From assembly GCF_016584665.1 (NCBI RefSeq), contig NZ_BBJB01000044.1, positions 1-64,000 on the forward strand: a DNA stretch of 64,000 nucleotides, read 5' to 3'. The stretch comes from Pseudanabaena sp. lw0831 (GTDB lineage Bacteria > Cyanobacteriota > Cyanobacteriia > Pseudanabaenales > Pseudanabaenaceae). Numbering within the stretch: the stretch's first letter is position 1; each line of letters begins with the position of its first letter. The notes beneath the pieces are model-generated. The model had not been told where the DNA came from and ran no database searches. It worked only from the letters and a program-made list of their open reading frames with translations. Below, piece by piece: positions 1 to 7,549 of the stretch. Both the position numbers and the translations under genes were made by a program.

Positions 1-275
1 CGGTGCTAAGTGTGTTGGGAGAATTTGGACCAAAACTTGGTAGACCGCGAGTTGATACCCTTGAAGGATCTGCATTTCAGAATATGAAATAACTTCGTAT
101 TCAATATCAAGGAGAACCTTGGCGTATTTTATTTGCCTTCGATCCCAAACGCCAAGCCGTGTTGCTGGTTGGTGGCAACAAAACAGGAAACAAACGCTGG
201 TACAAGGAAAATATTCCGATCGCAGATAAACGGTACAGAAAATATCTGGAAATACTGAAGGAAGAAAACAAATGA
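1..275 (+). pseudogene. HigB/Gp49-like toxin, cut by window edge and by an in-frame stop
   Basis: The frame from base 3 reads as the core of a phage-derived Gp49/HigB-like mRNA-interferase toxin: LGRPRVDTLEGSAFQNMK, then a TAA at 90-92, then LRIQYQGEPWRILFAFDPKR and a Gly-Gly-Asn-Lys-Thr-Gly-Asn-Lys-Arg-Trp-Tyr stretch. The family normally has Glu at the stop position (NMKELR), so a single G-to-T change (GAA to TAA) explains it. The frame is otherwise open to the TGA at 273-275, which overlaps the ATG of the following antitoxin gene (ATGA), as in intact modules. The 5' end lies outside the window. I infer an inactivated toxin beside an intact antitoxin; a sequencing error would look the same. 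Confidence 0.75.
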
Positions 276-592
276 CCCAATATACAACCCTATCCGAAGA
301 ATTGAACAAACTTCCAAGAGAGCGTCAAGAACTTATTGAAATAAGAGCTTCGCAAATTCATCTTGAAGAAATTACCCTGAGACATCTGCGTGAAAAGCTT
401 GGTTTATCTCAATCAGAACTAGCCGAACGTCTTGAAGTACAGCAACCAGCCATATCTAAGCTCGAACGCAGACAAAATCTGGAACTCAATACACTTCGAG
501 CCGTGGTAAATGCTTTAGGTGGAACCATCGAAATTATCGTCAGAGTACCTAACAAAGAACCGATCCTTCTTAGTGATTATCAAGAATCGTGA
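272..592 (+). CDS. HigA-like XRE-family antitoxin
   Basis: This 106-residue protein has a helix-turn-helix of the Xre/Cro type at about residues 34-80 (LREKLGLSQSELAERLEVQQ, then PAISKLERR). A helical N-terminus precedes it, containing an ELNKLPRERQ stretch. This is the usual build of the antitoxin partner of HigB/Gp49-type toxins, which binds the toxin and represses the shared operon. The ATG overlaps the toxin-frame stop by four bases, so the two frames are translationally coupled in a toxin-first order typical of higBA. Because the toxin frame carries a stop codon, this antitoxin may now be an orphan. Assignment is by family pattern; the cognate operator was not identified. Confidence 0.8.
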   Translation: MTQYTTLSEELNKLPRERQELIEIRASQIHLEEITLRHLREKLGLSQSELAERLEVQQPAISKLERRQNLELNTLRAVVNALGGTIEIIVRVPNKEPILLSDYQES

Positions 593-710
593 AATGTGTT
601 GCTTTTGAGAAATGTCTAGGCGATCGCTGTTACCGCCATTCAGAGCAGAGATGATAAAATATAAACCTCAATATACAAGCCACTTATACAGAGAAATTAG
701 GAGTCAACTT

Positions 711-929
711 ATGCGGACAATCACCCTACAAATTGATGATAGCGTTAGCGACAAATTTCTATGGTTACTCGATCGCTTCTCTAAAGACGAAATTAAAATT
801 TTAGACCAATCCGATTATGTCAGCGATGATGAATATCTCAGAGGAATTGAAGGAATGGTTCAAAGTATCAATTCAGCGCGTACTGAACCCATTGAACAAA
901 GCGTAACTCTAGATAAACTGGATTGGTAA
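711..929 (+). CDS. Type II antitoxin partner of YoeB-like toxin
   Basis: The protein is 72 residues (MRTITLQIDDSVSDKFLWLL...) with an acidic, helical C-terminal part ending in VTLDKLDW. The N-terminal beta strand followed by a helix fits a ribbon-helix-helix DNA-binding fold of small antitoxins. I start at the ATG at 711 because TAGGAG lies 8 bases upstream (698-703); a longer frame from 612 exists but its extra residues look like translated spacer. The stop overlaps the ATG of the toxin by one base (TAATG), so the pair forms one operon. The family name is uncertain; the role follows from the neighbouring toxin. Confidence 0.7.
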   Translation: MRTITLQIDDSVSDKFLWLLDRFSKDEIKILDQSDYVSDDEYLRGIEGMVQSINSARTEPIEQSVTLDKLDW

Positions 930-1189
930 TGTACAAAATAATTTTCATGACGCAAGCTCAAAAAGATGCCAAAAAGCTTGCTTCCAGTGGATTGAAACCC
1001 AAAGTTCTGCAACTCATCAAAATCATTGAAGAAGATCCGTTGCAATATCCCCCAGATTATGAATTTTTAAAAGGAGACATGAAAGGGCTAATCAGTCGCC
1101 GCATCAACAAACAGCATCGGATAGTTTACGAAATCTTTGAATCAGAAAAATTGATCAAAATCTATCGGATGTGGAGTCATTACGAATAG
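929..1189 (+). CDS. YoeB/Txe-family toxin (ribosome-dependent mRNA endonuclease)
   Basis: This is an 86-residue RelE-fold protein. It has the Txe/YoeB hallmarks: an N-terminal FMTQAQKDAKKL helix, a LIKIIEEDPLQYPPDYE segment, the GLISRRINKQHRIVYEI strand pair with basic catalytic-groove residues, and a C-terminal IYRMWSHYE ending with the His-Tyr motif of the family. Known members bind the 50S subunit and cut mRNA in the ribosomal A site. A TTG at 923 would add two residues, but ATG 929, coupled to the antitoxin stop, is the natural start. Length is normal for the family and no damage is seen. Confidence 0.85.
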   Translation: MYKIIFMTQAQKDAKKLASSGLKPKVLQLIKIIEEDPLQYPPDYEFLKGDMKGLISRRINKQHRIVYEIFESEKLIKIYRMWSHYE

Positions 1190-1195
1190 CTTTGT

Positions 1196-1903
1196 TCAAT
1201 CGCCCCGCTTTTTAGGACTAGGCTTAGCCACTTTACTTGATCGCTTTGGCTTCCCCTGAGCAGCTTTCTTCTCCTTCCCAGTTGCAGCCTTACCCAAAAT
1301 CGGCTTAGCCGCTTCATCCAGATCGCCAAACTTCTTCGACCACCACTTCTCCTGAGAAGACCAGAAAAAGACCACATCCGCATGATCCTTGCGTTGACGT
1401 GCCTGAGCATCCGCACACTTCAACATCACCTTATCCACACCATCCTTCGCATAGGGAAACTTAGCCAAAGGCTTACCACAGACAGGACAAGCAAAACTAG
1501 TCACCTCCGCCGTTGCTGCATTCTCACTCTTAGCTTGAGGAATCTCCCACTGATTACGGCGATCGCTCCAAAACATGACCAGATTCTCACAGCCATGCTC
1601 ACACTTGAGAAAATGCCCACCACTCACCTTCTGAGAAGGAATCTTACTGAGAGGATGATTACAAGTCGGACAAGCTACATCCGAAAGCTCATTTTTACGA
1701 TCGCTTGGCTGTAAATCCGCACCGAGATTTGTGTAAGCCCGTGCCAATATCGGCTGAAAATAGGACTGATGCCAACCAATCAAATAACTTTGCCAATCCA
1801 ACTTACCCACCGAGATCTCATCCAAAGTCGTCTCCATCCCTGCGGTAAAATCGGCTCTGAGCAAATCGGGAAAAGTTTTATGGCTTAAATTTGTGATGGT
1901 TGC
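1196..1903 (-). pseudogene. topA: C-terminal remnant of DNA topoisomerase I (type IA)
   Basis: The minus frame, open from just after a TAA at 1904-1906, starts with FPDLLRADFTAGMETTLDEI and a KLDWQSYL segment. This is the extreme end of the catalytic core of bacterial TopA. Two C-terminal zinc-ribbon-like units follow: CPTC...CEHGC, and CPVC with one further Cys (LKCADAQ), so the second lacks its fourth ligand. A basic Lys/Ala-rich tail ends the protein. The TOPRIM domain and active-site tyrosine region, several hundred residues, are absent. No good start codon exists; TTG at 1864 is only the first possible one. The break lies beside an 18-bp palindrome at 1942-1985. I read it as a truncated copy, but a stand-alone zinc-ribbon protein cannot be excluded. 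Confidence 0.65.
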
Positions 1904-1941
1904 TTATCTCCAACTTTGGGCGACTCATATCCCCGCGCTGT

Positions 1942-1985
1942 CGCACTTTCTCAAAGATATGCACGCCTATCTTTGAGAAAGTGCG
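1942..1985. repeat. Palindrome, 18-bp arms, between topA remnant and rph
   Basis: Arms at 1942-1959 and 1968-1985 are perfect complements with an 8-base loop (TGCACGCC). The hairpin sits at the point where topoisomerase similarity ends and upstream of rph, so it marks a likely rearrangement junction or part of the rph leader. Confidence 0.8.
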
Positions 1986-2071
1986 GTACTTCAGCACTAA
2001 TGGCTGCAACTGATAGAAGCAACTGCTTGCGATATGATTGGATAGATTTTACAAACAGTCAAACCGCGATC

Positions 2072-2788
2072 ATGAGAGATTTACCTATTATCCAACGTCC
2101 TGATGGGAGAGATTGGGATCAACTGCGCCCTGTGCATTTGCAGAGGCATTTTACCAAAGCACCTGCGGGTTCAGTGTTGGCAAAATTTGGTGATACCCAA
2201 TTGATCTGTACCGTTTCCATTGAGGAAGGTGTACCAAAATTCTTAACTGGTAGTAATCAAGGTTGGCTGACTGCAGAATATCGGATGATGCCTGCGTCAA
2301 CAATTCCGCGTCAACAGCGTGAATTTATGAAACTATCGGGACGCACTCAAGAAATCCAGAGGTTGATCGGTCGCAGTCTCAGAGCCGCATTAGATATGTC
2401 CGCGATCACAAATTATACATTTACGGTTGATATTGATGTGCTGCAAGCGGATGGTGGCACGCGCACTGGTGGAATTACTGGTGGGTTTGTGGCTTTAAAA
2501 GCAGCTTGCGATCGCTTACTTGCTGAAGGCAAAATCACCAAATCACCAATTCGTAACGCTGTAGCAGCCGTATCTGTGGGTTTATTGGATGGGAAACCAA
2601 TCTTGGATCTGGATTACAAAGAAGACGTTGCTGTAAGCGTTGATCTTAATGTGGTCATGGACAGCACTGGCAGACTGATCGAGGTGCAAGGCACTGGCGA
2701 ATCTGATACATTCTCGCGATCGCAGCTTAATCAAATGCTAGATGTCGCCGAAAAAGGGATCGGTGAATTACTACAAATCCAATTATAA
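2072..2788 (+). CDS. rph: Ribonuclease PH
   Basis: RNase PH is a phosphorolytic 3'-to-5' exoribonuclease that trims tRNA precursors and acts as a ring hexamer in the cytoplasm. The 238-residue product has the family signature throughout: [13 protein letters not shown] at the N-terminus, [46 protein letters not shown] (described here as adjacent blocks), and the phosphate-binding [17 protein letters not shown] region. Length is typical. I chose ATG 2072 because similarity starts there; the frame extends further upstream but without RNase PH character. The gene ends in Gln-Leu-stop encoded by the left arm of a palindrome shared with the convergent cytM. Confidence 0.95.
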   Translation: MRDLPIIQRPDGRDWDQLRPVHLQRHFTKAPAGSVLAKFGDTQLICTVSIEEGVPKFLTGSNQGWLTAEYRMMPASTIPRQQREFMKLSGRTQEIQRLIGRSLRAALDMSAITNYTFTVDIDVLQADGGTRTGGITGGFVALKAACDRLLAEGKITKSPIRNAVAAVSVGLLDGKPILDLDYKEDVAVSVDLNVVMDSTGRLIEVQGTGESDTFSRSQLNQMLDVAEKGIGELLQIQL

Positions 2789-2824
2789 AAAAAGCGGTGC
2801 GAAGCACCGCTTTTTTTATAATTG
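2780..2824. terminator. 21-bp-arm palindrome, bidirectional terminator between rph and cytM
   Basis: Arms 2780-2800 and 2804-2824 are perfectly complementary around the loop GAA, giving A-tract, GC-rich stem and T-tract on both strands, the form of a bidirectional intrinsic terminator. The arms contain the last codons of both genes: each ends CAA TTA TAA (Gln-Leu-stop), because the same sequence is read from either side. The apex GCGAAGC is the known extra-stable DNA mini-hairpin sequence. Confidence 0.9.
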
Positions 2825-3247
2825 TTTGAGATAACTCAACAAATCTGCCATGTCTTGAGGGTTGGGTTGAAACTGTGGCATTGGTGGAGTTTCACCACTT
2901 ACAACCTGTTGGACTAGACGCACATCAGACTTGTGATCGGATACACCATGCAAACTGGGACCCACTTTGCCATTCCCCCATTGACCATGACATGCCACAC
3001 AATTCATCACAAAAATCGAACGTCCCTGCACGGGATCGCCCGATAGATTTAAAACCGATTGAGTATATTGATCGATTGGTGGACGCAATACCCACAAGAC
3101 AATTGCGATCGCGACGATAACAAAAGTGACAGCGATCCATATCCCAGTTTTCAGAGACGAATTTGTCTCAGGCGATCGCGATGCTTGATCTGATGTCGTA
3201 TCTACAACATCAGTAACCTTTGTCAAATTTGCCCCTTCATTAATCAC
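2816..3247 (-). CDS. cytM: Cytochrome cM-like membrane-anchored cytochrome c
   Basis: The 143-residue protein has a hydrophilic N-terminus, one transmembrane helix at about residues 34-54, and a small class I cytochrome c domain. The heme c site is CVACH (Cys83, Cys86, His87), and the probable axial Met lies in PPMPQFQP near residue 121. The closing QDMADLLSYLKQL helix fits cyanobacterial CytM, which modulates photosynthetic and respiratory electron flow. The hydrophilic N-terminal extension makes it longer than the roughly 100-residue CytM of some species. The start is a GTG at 3247, upstream of a 30-bp-arm palindrome in the divergent gap to hemE. Confidence 0.75.
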   Translation of the reverse strand: MINEGANLTKVTDVVDTTSDQASRSPETNSSLKTGIWIAVTFVIVAIAIVLWVLRPPIDQYTQSVLNLSGDPVQGRSIFVMNCVACHGQWGNGKVGPSLHGVSDHKSDVRLVQQVVSGETPPMPQFQPNPQDMADLLSYLKQL

Positions 3248-3298
3248 TGTTTTTAAACCTAGCCATTATTTCGCCAAAACTTTTACTTAGTAAGGTTT

Positions 3299-3361
3299 AA
3301 TCAAGAATCAATTTTTTGGTAGCGCGGCTTTGCCGCGCTACCAAAAAATTGATTCTTGATT
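3299..3361. repeat. Perfect palindrome, 30-bp arms, in cytM/hemE divergent gap
   Basis: Arms 3299-3328 and 3332-3361 pair perfectly around TTT (apex GGC-TTT-GCC). The outer half of the arm is A/T rich (CAATTTTTTGG) and the inner half G/C rich (AGCGCGGC). It lies upstream of both flanking genes, so it is not placed as a terminator for either. Confidence 0.95.
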
Positions 3362-3486
3362 TTTATAGCTTAAGTATTAATAACATATCTTAAAGAAAGT
3401 ATAAGTAATCAAATCACAATCGGAAATTAAATAAAGCCTAAATTTAGACATGAACCAATGGCTACCTCTAGGATTTAGCAGTAACG

Positions 3487-3523
3487 AAAGTCAAGCGGGG
3501 TGACAAGCGCCCCACTTGACTTT
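3487..3523. promoter_or_regulatory. Imperfect hairpin in the hemE leader
   Basis: Arms 3487-3502 and 3508-3523 (AAAGTCAAG...CTTGACTTT) form a 16-bp stem with one mismatch and one wobble, about 80 bases before the hemE start. It could be a leader structure of the hemE mRNA or a decayed member of the palindrome family. The rest of 3362-3602 shows nothing recognisable beyond A/T-rich DNA. Confidence 0.5.
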
Positions 3524-3602
3524 ATTGGTGTCTGGTACGTCACGTTCTATAATTCAAAAGCACAATCATAAAAAAGTTTAAAAACACAGGAAAGAGTTGA
3601 TT

Positions 3603-4640
3603 ATGGGAGGAAATGATCGCTTGCTAAGGGCAGCAAGAGGTGAAGTACTGGATCGTCCACCAGTATGGATGATGCGCCAAGCAGGAAGATACATGAAGGT
3701 GTATCGTGACTTGCGCGAAAAATATCCCACATTTAGAGAGCGATCGGAGATTGCCGAACTCGCTGCTGAAATTTCTTTGCAACCATTTCGCGCTTTCCAA
3801 CCCGATGGCGTGATCATGTTCTCCGATATCCTCACTCCGCTTACAGGTATCGGCATTAACTTTGACATCATCGAAAGCCGTGGACCAATCATCGAGTCGC
3901 CAATTCGGACTCAAGCTCAAGTTGATGCCCTCATCGAATTTGATCCCGACACCGCCGTTCCCTTTATTCGTAAGATTTTAAGCGCGATCAAAGAAGAAGT
4001 TAAAGATCAAGCGACTATTCTGGGCTTTGTGGGCGCACCTTGGACATTAGCAGCCTATTCAGTTGAAGGCAAAGGCTCTAAAGATTATTCTGTAATCAAA
4101 GCTTTGGCATATAAAGAACCAGCGATCATCCATAGCTTTTTGACTAAAATTGCCGAAATGGTCGGTACTTATGTGATCCACCAGATCGAGTGTGGTACTC
4201 AAGTCGTCCAAATGTTCGACTCTTGGGCAGGACATCTTTGCCCAACTGATTATAAAACTTTTGCACTGCCTTACCAAAAGATGGTTGTCGATAAGGTCAA
4301 GGCAAAGTATCCTGATACCCCACTGATCCTTTACATTAGTGGTAGTGCGGGTGTCCTAGACCTAATGCCTAAGTCTGGTGTGGATATTGTCAGTGTTGAC
4401 TGGACAGTTGACATGGCTGACGCGCGCGATCGCATTGGTCGTCACGTTCCTGTACAAGGCAACCTCGATCCTTGCGTTTTATTTGCTGAGCAAAGCTATA
4501 TTCGCGATCGTATTCTCGAAGTTGTCGCCAAAGCTGGAAACAAGGGACATATCATGAACCTTGGACATGGCATTTTGCCCACCACTCCTGAAGATAATGC
4601 CCGTTTCTTCTTTGATACCGTCAAAGGACTCGGCTCTTAA
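3603..4640 (+). CDS. hemE: Uroporphyrinogen decarboxylase
   Basis: HemE removes four carboxyl groups from uroporphyrinogen III to give coproporphyrinogen III, on the path to heme and chlorophyll. The 345-residue product starts at ATG 3603 with AGGAAAG about 10 bases upstream; a TTG at 3597 is less likely. Family motifs are [13 protein letters not shown] near residue 20, with the substrate-binding arginines, then MFSDILTP with the catalytic Asp, [10 protein letters not shown], and the C-terminal [14 protein letters not shown]. Length is typical. A strong terminator hairpin follows at 4660. The gene stands alone between the divergent cytM and a convergent hypothetical gene. Confidence 0.97.
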   Translation: MGGNDRLLRAARGEVLDRPPVWMMRQAGRYMKVYRDLREKYPTFRERSEIAELAAEISLQPFRAFQPDGVIMFSDILTPLTGIGINFDIIESRGPIIESPIRTQAQVDALIEFDPDTAVPFIRKILSAIKEEVKDQATILGFVGAPWTLAAYSVEGKGSKDYSVIKALAYKEPAIIHSFLTKIAEMVGTYVIHQIECGTQVVQMFDSWAGHLCPTDYKTFALPYQKMVVDKVKAKYPDTPLILYISGSAGVLDLMPKSGVDIVSVDWTVDMADARDRIGRHVPVQGNLDPCVLFAEQSYIRDRILEVVAKAGNKGHIMNLGHGILPTTPEDNARFFFDTVKGLGS

Positions 4641-4655
4641 AAAAAGTATCTCTAA

Positions 4656-4686
4656 CAAAAAAGCCTCGCTTTGCGAGGCTTTTTTG
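4656..4686 (+). terminator. Rho-independent terminator after hemE
   Basis: A run of A, stem AAGCCTCGC (4661-4669), loop TTT, the complementary arm and a run of T make a classic intrinsic terminator usable from both strands. The apex is GC-TTT-GC, as in the longer palindromes of this window. Confidence 0.9.
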
Positions 4687-4714
4687 TGTTTTTACAGCGC
4701 TTTGCGCTGTAATT

Positions 4715-5326
4715 TTAGCGATCGCTAGGCAAACTATAGGGATCGATACCATTTTGTTTAAGCACGGACTCAAAATAATCACGCTCACGACGCACATCAT
4801 CATCGAGCGCAAAACCTTCTCCCAAAATAGCAAGAGCCTTTTCCAATTGCTGATTTATTTGAGATAAGCGAGCATTTCGCTCCTGTTCAGTACGGGTAAT
4901 CCCAAAAGCATTGTCAAATCTACGCTCTAAAGATTCAGAGGTTAGAATAACTGTCATCATTAAGGCTAAACGATTACCGCGAAAGCTTTCCCAAGCCCAA
5001 TAAAGTGCTACTAATTCTAAAGGTAGTCCTCGAATTCGGGTCTGACCTTGTGAACTGCCGTCACCAATTTCAACGGTAAAGTTTTCTGATTTATAGTCAT
5101 CAGGAAAATCGCTAGGCAAAAAGCCGAAAGTGCCTTGCACCTCTCCTAGCAAACGTTTAAAGGCTTTTGATTGCAAAAAATCGAAAGTGCCTCTGGCAGG
5201 TTTGCCAATACATTCAGCAGCTTGACTGAGAGACATCCGATAACTACCATCGGGCAACATAAAGGCATCGACGGATAAAGTGCCGATCTCTATAGTTGCA
5301 CGAGTTGCTTTGATCGATTCATTCAT
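4715..5326 (-). CDS. Hypothetical protein
   Basis: I do not recognise this 203-residue protein. It begins MNESIKATRATIEIG at ATG 5326 (a TTG at 5344 would add six residues). It has a probable alpha/beta N-terminal region with the phrase PDGSYRMSLSQAAECIGK, reminiscent in style of small DNA- or ligand-binding modules in phage-type regulators, but not enough to assign one. A charged, partly helical C-terminal half follows (LEKALAILGEGFALDDDVRRE). It contains no signal peptide or membrane segment. The gene follows mtnP by 21 bases on the same strand and may be co-transcribed with it. No Shine-Dalgarno sequence is obvious. Confidence 0.6.
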   Translation of the reverse strand: MNESIKATRATIEIGTLSVDAFMLPDGSYRMSLSQAAECIGKPARGTFDFLQSKAFKRLLGEVQGTFGFLPSDFPDDYKSENFTVEIGDGSSQGQTRIRGLPLELVALYWAWESFRGNRLALMMTVILTSESLERRFDNAFGITRTEQERNARLSQINQQLEKALAILGEGFALDDDVRRERDYFESVLKQNGIDPYSLPSDR

Positions 5327-5347
5327 AAAATTTACAGTTGACAAGAT

Positions 5348-6223
5348 TTAAAGATACTTTTGCAAAATCATTTTTAGTCGATCGCGACTTGCTCCAGATA
5401 CCTTACTCAAATCCGTCAAGATCGAAGTTTTCAAAGCATGATGAGCTTCAGATCGAGGGGGATTAGCTGCAATTTTTGCCACGGCATTTTGAATTACGGT
5501 TTGAGCATTGACCGCATTTTTATGTAAATTTTGGATGATCATCTCCACAGTTACACTTTCATGATCATCATGCCAGCAATCATAATCAGTGACCAATGCG
5601 ATCGTGGCATAGGCAATTTCCGCTTCACGGGCAAGCTTAGCCTCGGTGAGGTTGGTCATGCCAATTACTTTTGCGCCCCAACTACGATAGAGCAAAGATT
5701 CAGCTTTAGTGGAGAAAGCTGGCCCCTCCATGCAGAGATAAATGCCGCCCTTATGAACTTTATTTCTTCCTAAATCGACCCCATCCGCAGCAGAGCCAAC
5801 AACTGACAGCAATGATTTACAAATTGGCTCGCCAAAGGCAACATGGGCAACAATACCTTCGCCAAAGAATGTCGAGGTGCGGCTAGTGGTGCGATCGATA
5901 AACTGATCGGGTAGCACAATATCTAGAGGTCGAGCATATTCTTGTAGCGAGCCAACGGCTGAGGCGGAAATAATGTATTCCACGCCTAGACTTTTAAGCG
6001 CATAGATATTTGCCCGATAGGGAACTTCAGAGGGTAACAAATGGTGCGATCGCCCATGCCGCGCCAGAAATAGCACAGGGGTTCCAGACAATTTGCCATA
6101 GATAAATGCATCTGAAGTTTTGCCAAAGGGAGTATCAATATTAATTTCTTGAATATCAGTCAGGGCGGACATTTTGTAGAGTCCACTGCCGCCAATAATG
6201 CCAATTTGTGCGTTAACTGTCAT
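5348..6223 (-). CDS. mtnP: S-methyl-5'-thioadenosine phosphorylase
   Basis: The enzyme splits 5'-methylthioadenosine with phosphate to adenine and methylthioribose-1-phosphate, in the methionine salvage pathway. The 291 residues carry the N-terminal phosphate-binding [11 protein letters not shown] and [21 protein letters not shown] blocks, then the [12 protein letters not shown] and [17 protein letters not shown] signatures of the MTAP branch of the purine nucleoside phosphorylase family, and the substrate-specifying [10 protein letters not shown]. Length is normal. Upstream on the same strand is hslO, separated by a 25-bp-arm palindrome. The downstream hypothetical gene starts 21 bases after the stop. 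Confidence 0.93.
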   Translation of the reverse strand: MTVNAQIGIIGGSGLYKMSALTDIQEINIDTPFGKTSDAFIYGKLSGTPVLFLARHGRSHHLLPSEVPYRANIYALKSLGVEYIISASAVGSLQEYARPLDIVLPDQFIDRTTSRTSTFFGEGIVAHVAFGEPICKSLLSVVGSAADGVDLGRNKVHKGGIYLCMEGPAFSTKAESLLYRSWGAKVIGMTNLTEAKLAREAEIAYATIALVTDYDCWHDDHESVTVEMIIQNLHKNAVNAQTVIQNAVAKIAANPPRSEAHHALKTSILTDLSKVSGASRDRLKMILQKYL

Positions 6224-6277
6224 AAGTTTTAGGATTATGCAAATTTATGAGAAGCGTCTAGAAGTGAAGTTACCATA

Positions 6278-6330
6278 AAGCCTAATTAACAAGAAGTCTC
6301 GCTGTGCGAGACTTCTTGTTAATTAGGCTT
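6278..6330. repeat. Perfect palindrome, 25-bp arms, overlapping hslO stop
   Basis: Arms 6278-6302 and 6306-6330 pair perfectly around TGT (apex CGC-TGT-GCG). The right arm contains the last codons and the TAA stop of hslO (Ala-Lys-Ala-stop). It may terminate hslO transcripts before mtnP. Confidence 0.95.
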
Positions 6331-7261
6331 TTGCCTCAACTTGCAAATCTGCAAGTAAACCATTTAACTGCTCAGTGGTGGCGTGGTAAATCTCACCACA
6401 GAAATGACAAGTTGCTTCTGCACCCTTGTCATCAGCAATCATCGATCGCAAATCTTCTTCGCCAAACATTTTCATCGCTGCTAACACGCGATCGAGGGAG
6501 CAAGGGCAATTAAATGTGACATCTTTACTCATTGGCAAAATATCTAGATGCATATCGGCAAATATCTCGGTCATCACCTCTGCGATCGCTTTGCCTTGGA
6601 TCAGCAAATCCTTGAATTTTTGCGGATCACTTTTGGCATCCAGTTGGCTCAGTAAATCTTCTTGAGAAAGGTTCGCGGTCTTCGCTGCCCGAAGGGTGGC
6701 TTTAGGCATAATCTGCAATAAGATTCCTGCGGCAAACTTTACAGGAGCATCGTCACGATCTTGCTCAATGATTTCCGTAAGCATGAGCTTAGAATAAGTT
6801 TGCTCAGAAGAAGCTAAGTACCAAGCAACATCATTGGCGATATCACCCGCAATTAATTCGACGGTGCTGCTGTAGGGTTCGCCATAGCCAACATCGCGCA
6901 TAACTTTGAAAAAGCCTGTATGCCCAACACCTTGGCTAACGTTTTGTTGACCATCAGCAAGGGGAGGCAAGGCAAATTGGGGGTTGGTGACAAAACCGCG
7001 CACTGTCCCATCAAATCCTGCATCGGCATATACTAAACCTAGTCCACCATCACCAGCCACTCTGACATTTACTCTGGCTTGAGGTTGCTTCATATTTGAA
7101 GCAAGCAACAAGCTTGCCCCCATAGCACGACCGAGTGCTGCCGTGGCGACCGCTGATAGCTGATGGCGGCGATGAGCCTCATTGAGAGATTGGGTAATAT
7201 TCACGCCAATGACACGGACTCTGCCGTCGGCGGTGAGGGCGCGAATTAAGCGATCGTTCAT
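6323..7261 (-). CDS. hslO: Redox-regulated chaperonin Hsp33
   Basis: Hsp33 is a cytoplasmic holdase switched on by oxidative unfolding through a zinc-binding cysteine centre. The 312-residue sequence opens with LIRALTADGRVRVIGVNIT, has the family blocks LLASNMKQPQARVNVRV and GFVTNPQFALPPLADG, and ends with the redox switch: Cys252-x-Cys254 (CPCS) and Cys285-x2-Cys288 (CHFCGE). All four zinc cysteines are present, so the protein should be regulated normally. The start ATG at 7261 gives the standard length. Its stop codon is provided by a palindrome arm at 6323-6325. Confidence 0.96.
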   Translation of the reverse strand: MNDRLIRALTADGRVRVIGVNITQSLNEAHRRHQLSAVATAALGRAMGASLLLASNMKQPQARVNVRVAGDGGLGLVYADAGFDGTVRGFVTNPQFALPPLADGQQNVSQGVGHTGFFKVMRDVGYGEPYSSTVELIAGDIANDVAWYLASSEQTYSKLMLTEIIEQDRDDAPVKFAAGILLQIMPKATLRAAKTANLSQEDLLSQLDAKSDPQKFKDLLIQGKAIAEVMTEIFADMHLDILPMSKDVTFNCPCSLDRVLAAMKMFGEEDLRSMIADDKGAEATCHFCGEIYHATTEQLNGLLADLQVEAKA

Positions 7262-7320
7262 GAAATTTTTCTAACGGTTGAGTATTCAATAGAGCAGCAC
7301 AGGCATTACCTGATCTAGAT

Positions 7321-7381
7321 CTCCATGTTATACCAAAGCTCAAAATGGCATAGCCATTTTGAGCTTTGGTATAACATGGAG
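7321..7381. repeat. Perfect palindrome, 29-bp arms, upstream of hslO
   Basis: Arms 7321-7349 and 7353-7381 pair perfectly around ATA. The inner part (AGCTCAAAATGGC) recurs as a shorter palindrome at 16637-16665. The element lies upstream of hslO. The rest of 7382-7512 shows nothing recognisable. Confidence 0.95.
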
Positions 7382-7516
7382 AGTTTATTTTTTAATTCCC
7401 ATATTTGTGGGCTTTGAATTCTGCACTGTGTTTTTTTTGCTGCATTGTTTTTATTCTCTCCATACTTTCGTAAAACCTTACTGTCCTCAAAAAACAAACC
7501 TCAAAAAACAAAGTAG

Positions 7517-7549
7517 AGTTGCGGCGCTTCGTGCCGCAACTTTCTTATA
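7517..7549 (-). terminator. Terminator hairpin after the 7550-8374 gene
   Basis: Stem AGTTGCGGC (7517-7525) pairs with 7533-7541 around a 7-base loop. On the minus strand it follows the stop of the exported hypothetical gene and is followed by a T-rich stretch. Confidence 0.7.

Noticed and set aside
612-710. N-terminal extension of the antitoxin upstream of ATG 711
   Set aside because: The extra 33 residues have no family character and the good ribosome site is at 698-703.
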